DNA of 19,766 nt from CBFGRV01 sp965651265. GTDB lineage: Bacteria; Bacteroidota; Rhodothermia; Rhodothermales; VXPQ01. The DNA lies in assembly GCA_965651265.1 (NCBI GenBank), contig CBFGRV010000055.1:1-19766 (forward strand). Direction: 5' to 3'. The notes beneath the pieces were generated by a model. It searched no databases, was not told the DNA's origin, and worked only from the letters and a program-made list of their open reading frames with translations. A program made the translations under genes and the position numbers. Each line of letters opens with the position of its first letter. The stretch's first letter is position 1. This document shows, one piece after another, positions 16,954 through 19,766 of this stretch.

Positions 16954-17997
16954 CTACTTCCCCCGGAAGTGCTCGAACCCGCCGCCGTGAAGGGGGAAGC
17001 TCTGGCCGTCGGGCATGACGACGACCACCTCGGCTTCCGGCGTGATGCGGCCGATCACGCGGAAGCTCGTGTCATCCATGCGCTCGATATCTTCGGGCGG
17101 GGCAGCAAAGAGCAGCTCGTAATCCTCTCCCCCGAAAAGCGCGAAGGTGTCGACATCCTGGGCGAGCTCGTCGGCGACCTGGCGTGTTTCGATGGCGACG
17201 GGAAGCGCCGCCACGTGAATCTGAGCACCGAATCCGCTCTGGGTGCAGATATGCTGGATGTCGGAGGCAAGTCCGTCGGAAAGGTCGATGAGCGCGTGCG
17301 GCTGCACACCGCGCTTTCGCCAGTCGCGGATGATGTCGAGCCGGGCCGTGGGTAAGAGGTGCCGCTGGATCACATATTGGTAGTCCTCGACGTTTGGCGA
17401 GTACGATTCTCCCTCTTCCTGGAGGGCTCGACGCTGATCGAGCAGCACCCTGAGTCCGGCGTAGGAGGCTCCCAGATCCCCGGTCACGCAAAGAATGTCA
17501 CCCGGGACGGCACCCGAGCGATAGACGACGGCATCTTCGCTTGCCTCGCCGATGACAGTCACGGCGATCGTGAGCTCATGCGCTGCGGATGTGTCGCCGC
17601 CAATGAGCGCGACGCCGTAGGCATCGCAGGCCTTGCGCATCCCCCGATAGAGGGCTTCGACCTGCTCGATCGACACCGTCTCCGGCAGGCCAAGCCCGAC
17701 GGTGGCGAATCGAGGCATTCCATTCATCGCGACCACATCGCTCACGTTCACCGCAATCGACTTCGTGCCAAGGTACTCCATCGGCATAGTGAGCCGGTCG
17801 AAATGGACTCCCTCAACGAGCATGTCGGAGGTGACGATGTGTACGCGTCCTTCGCCGATCCGGTAGACCGCCGCGTCGTCGGAGATGCCGGCGACGAGGT
17901 CATCGTCGCCGGGCTCGCCGAGTATACCCCGCAGCCTGTCGATGAGTCCGAACTCGCCGATGGTGCTGATGGGGGTGAATTCGCTGCCGGAGGACAT
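16954..17997 (-). CDS. thiL: Thiamine-monophosphate kinase
   Basis: This enzyme phosphorylates thiamine monophosphate to thiamine diphosphate, the active cofactor, in the cytoplasm. At 347 aa it has the normal length. The opening GEFGLIDRLR, the metal- and ATP-binding SDDAAVYRI, the VEGVHFDRL segment and NVSDVVAMNGMP are all characteristic of ThiL in the PurM-like ATP-grasp-type superfamily. The C-terminal half carries LIDLSDGLASDI and FGGEDYELLF, also family motifs. It follows anmK by 30 bases on the same strand, likely one transcript. No thiamine riboswitch is apparent nearby, and the other thi genes are not here. Confidence 0.96.
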   Translation of the reverse strand: MSSGSEFTPISTIGEFGLIDRLRGILGEPGDDDLVAGISDDAAVYRIGEGRVHIVTSDMLVEGVHFDRLTMPMEYLGTKSIAVNVSDVVAMNGMPRFATVGLGLPETVSIEQVEALYRGMRKACDAYGVALIGGDTSAAHELTIAVTVIGEASEDAVVYRSGAVPGDILCVTGDLGASYAGLRVLLDQRRALQEEGESYSPNVEDYQYVIQRHLLPTARLDIIRDWRKRGVQPHALIDLSDGLASDIQHICTQSGFGAQIHVAALPVAIETRQVADELAQDVDTFALFGGEDYELLFAAPPEDIERMDDTSFRVIGRITPEAEVVVVMPDGQSFPLHGGGFEHFRGK

Positions 17998-18027
17998 GTG
18001 GGCTTTCGTCGCTTGGTTATCGCGGCC

Positions 18028-19224
18028 TCACGCCGGCACGCAAATCTTGCCGAGAAGGGTCCGTTTCGAGGCGCCGGTGACGGAGGGCATGTTCGTGGGG
18101 ACGCCGTTTATCGCCTCGTGCGCGAGGACGGCGAAACAGAGCGCTTCTTTGGCGTCGGAGTCCAGACCGAATTCGTCCACCGTTCTCACGGGGATGGGCG
18201 CGAAGGTGTTCTTGAGACGCTCCATCAGAAAATCGTTGTGCCGCCCTCCCCCGGAGACGATCAGCGCGTCGAGCTCGTGTCGTGGCCGGATGAAGCGAGC
18301 GTACGCCTGATAGACCGAGAGCACGGTGAGCATGGCGCCGGTGGCCAAGACGTCTTCGGGTTTCGAGTTTCTGAACGCCTCGCGGCATCGGGTCACGATG
18401 CCTTCGGCATAGGCCTGACCGAAGTATTCGCGACCGGTCGACTTCGGAGGTTCTTGCGTGAAGTAGGGATCCTCCAGAAGCTCGGCCATCATGGCTTCAT
18501 CGAACCTCCCACCTGCCGCTCGGCGGCCCCCCGCATCGTAGGGCTCATCGAAAAGAATTCGGGCCAGCGAATCGATCACCATGTTTCCGGGCCCGGTATC
18601 GAACGCATAGGCGTCGTCCGGTCCGCCTCCGGCCGGCAACACGGTTATGTTCGCGATGCCTCCGATGTTGAGCAGCCCTCGCGTCTCGCGTTCATCCTGA
18701 AAGTAAACGTAGTCGAAGTACGGCACGAGCGGGGCGCCCTGGCCTCCCAGGGCCATGTCGGCCACGCGAAAATCGCCTACAACCGGCACTTCCAGAAGAT
18801 TGGCGAGCACGGATGGATCACCGATCTGAAGCGTCGATGTGACCTTCATGCCGGCACATTCGAGGGGAATGGGGACGTGGTGGATGGTCTGCCCGTGCGA
18901 ACCGACGAGATCGACGCGACCAAGCGGCGTGCCTGCTTCTGCCGCGGCGCGCCGAACGGCGTCAGCGTAGACGTGCGCCAGGCGCATGTTGAGCTGCGAG
19001 ATTTCCAGCACGGAGGACTGTTCGATGTTGGATGCATCGAGCAGTAGATCACGGAGGTCGTTCGGGTATGGCGTCGAGATGAAGGAGAGCACCTCGAAAG
19101 TGAGCCGGCGCTCGCTCCCTTCGATCCTGGCGATGACCGCATCGACTCCGTCGAGTGAGGTGCCGCTCATCAGGCCTGCTACGATGCGGCTCGGCTTATC
19201 CCAGAGCCTCTGAAGTCGGTGCAT
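18028..19224 (-). CDS. anmK: Anhydro-N-acetylmuramic acid kinase
   Basis: This kinase converts 1,6-anhydro-N-acetylmuramic acid to N-acetylmuramic acid 6-phosphate during peptidoglycan recycling. The family opening GLMSGTSLDGVDAV is intact near residues 18-31, followed by SHGQTIHH, the GDFRVADMALGGQGAPLVPYFD substrate region, a FDTGPGNMVID segment and the late VSGGGRHN motif. At 398 aa it is slightly longer than the 370-residue average. It starts six bases after the stop of the upstream repeat/TPR gene and precedes thiL, so the three genes are probably an operon. It is functionally in keeping with the GH20 hexosaminidase in the window, though the two are not linked on one transcript. Confidence 0.96.
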   Translation of the reverse strand: MHRLQRLWDKPSRIVAGLMSGTSLDGVDAVIARIEGSERRLTFEVLSFISTPYPNDLRDLLLDASNIEQSSVLEISQLNMRLAHVYADAVRRAAAEAGTPLGRVDLVGSHGQTIHHVPIPLECAGMKVTSTLQIGDPSVLANLLEVPVVGDFRVADMALGGQGAPLVPYFDYVYFQDERETRGLLNIGGIANITVLPAGGGPDDAYAFDTGPGNMVIDSLARILFDEPYDAGGRRAAGGRFDEAMMAELLEDPYFTQEPPKSTGREYFGQAYAEGIVTRCREAFRNSKPEDVLATGAMLTVLSVYQAYARFIRPRHELDALIVSGGGRHNDFLMERLKNTFAPIPVRTVDEFGLDSDAKEALCFAVLAHEAINGVPTNMPSVTGASKRTLLGKICVPA

Positions 19225-19230
19225 ACCGGA

Positions 19231-19766
19231 TCATCCCTGCTGGGAAGCTCTCATTCTCATTTCGGAGGCTTTCCCCTCGTACTCACTTGCTTTCTCCGGT
19301 TGCTGTTCGGCAAGACGCTCGTAGACGTGAGCGGCTTCAAAGAACTGCCCTTGAGAGGCGTAGATGCGCGCCAGGGTTTCGCTGACCACGTCCTCGATGT
19401 CGTCCTCGAGATCTGGGGGCGTGACGTTTTCCGGATCGGGGCGAGGCACGATACGGGCGGATTCGAGCTCGCTGATGAGCCTGTCTAGATCGGAGAGGTC
19501 TTCCGCGCGTGGCGGCTCGGGTGCGCCTTCGCCCGTCGGCGGAATGGCCTCCTCGTCAACCGGTGGGTATGAAGGCTCCACCTCTTCCACCGGCGGAAGC
19601 GAAGGCTCACTCTCATCCAGGGGCGGAAGCGAGGGCTCACTCTCGTAAAACGGCGGAGGTGAGGGCTCACTCTCATCCAAAGGCGGAAGCGATGGCTCCG
19701 ACTCGTCAAACGGCGGAAGCGAAGGCTCCGACTCGTCAAACGGCGGAAGCGAAGGGTCCGACTTGT
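19231..19766 (-). CDS. Proline/acid-repeat protein with C-terminal TPR (5' end beyond window)
   Basis: The reading frame is open from the window edge to the TGA at 19231-19233, so only the last roughly 178 residues are seen. The visible part begins with tandem decapeptides of consensus (F/L)DESEPSLPP, highly acidic and proline-rich and probably unstructured. A short helix (DLSDLDRLISELESARI) follows, then one tetratricopeptide-like unit ending at the C-terminus (VVSETLARIYASQGQFFEAAHVYERLAEQQPEKA). The function is unknown; a scaffolding or envelope role is a guess. The six-base gap to anmK indicates an operon. More TPR units may lie upstream, outside the window. Confidence 0.8.
   Translation of the reverse strand, partial: KSDPSLPPFDESEPSLPPFDESEPSLPPLDESEPSPPPFYESEPSLPPLDESEPSLPPVEEVEPSYPPVDEEAIPPTGEGAPEPPRAEDLSDLDRLISELESARIVPRPDPENVTPPDLEDDIEDVVSETLARIYASQGQFFEAAHVYERLAEQQPEKASEYEGKASEMRMRASQQG
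19561..19766 (-). repeat. 30-bp coding tandem repeat (decapeptide array)
   Basis: Six full 30-base units start at 19561, 19591, 19621, 19651, 19681 and 19711, plus a partial unit at 19741 that runs off the window. Adjacent units near the edge are almost identical, while those nearer the 3' end of the gene have diverged. The unit is a multiple of three, so copy changes keep the reading frame. A degenerate further unit may sit at 19531. Confidence 0.9.

Noticed and set aside
17359..19047. A second 562-codon plus-strand open frame across thiL and anmK
   Set aside because: It is antisense to two genes with complete family motifs; its translation is low in hydrophobic order and shows no domain.
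19364..19739. Open frames in other phases across the decapeptide repeat
   Set aside because: A 30-base repeat lacking stops in one phase often lacks them in all. Only the minus-strand frame ending at 19231 continues into a TPR-like segment and abuts anmK.

Overview
The window looks like a chromosomal stretch from a GC-rich member of the Bacteroidota/Rhodothermota lineage, perhaps Rhodothermales-like. Three things point there. The F1-ATPase beta and epsilon genes form a detached atpD-atpC pair away from the rest of an atp operon. AtpD is about 500 residues long, as I recall for that group. A type III glutamine synthetase (GlnN) is present, and most starts lack a strong Shine-Dalgarno sequence. 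This assignment is an inference. I see no mobile elements, tRNA, rRNA or CRISPR.

Layout. Positions 1-957 (+) hold the 3' part of a nitrilase-superfamily amidohydrolase. It is convergent with a Tat-exported TIM-barrel sugar isomerase/epimerase-like protein (about 1024-2007, -). Positions 2219-4953 (+) are an Lrp/AsnC regulator followed by type III glutamine synthetase, probably one nitrogen-control unit. Positions 4978-6138 (-) encode a PLP-dependent D-threonine aldolase/D-serine dehydratase-like enzyme. Positions 6268-8241 (-) carry atpD-atpC, with an unusual heptamer array in the spacer. About 8513-11206 (+) is a secreted lipoprotein GH20 beta-N-acetylhexosaminidase. Positions 11217-16800 (-) are the four-gene cassette described below. 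Positions 16954-19766 (-) are thiL, anmK and the 3' end of a proline/acid-repeat TPR protein, tightly packed as an operon.

The standout is the cassette at 11217-16800. It encodes an MBOAT acyltransferase fused to an SGNH hydrolase domain, a stand-alone carrier protein, a stand-alone adenylation enzyme and an acyl-CoA-dehydrogenase-like flavoenzyme. The last three genes overlap at their stop/start codons. Reading the adenylation pocket by eye gives the ten-residue code DLLYNALVCK. This is one residue from the code I recall for the L-proline ligases of pyrrole-forming pathways (PltF/RedM/CloN4 type). The flavoenzyme resembles PltE/PigA-type prolyl-carrier-protein dehydrogenases and places its catalytic Glu at the same alternative position. 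The organisation is also a logical copy of the dltABCD D-alanylation system: ligase, carrier, MBOAT and SGNH. I infer that it loads proline on a carrier protein, oxidises it to a pyrrole-2-carboxyl thioester, and passes that group across the membrane to an unknown cell-surface acceptor. I know of no described system of this kind.

Other genes concern amino-sugar and cell-wall turnover (GH20 hexosaminidase, AnmK), nitrogen and amino-acid metabolism (GlnN, nitrilase, D-amino-acid enzyme), thiamine (ThiL) and energy (AtpDC).
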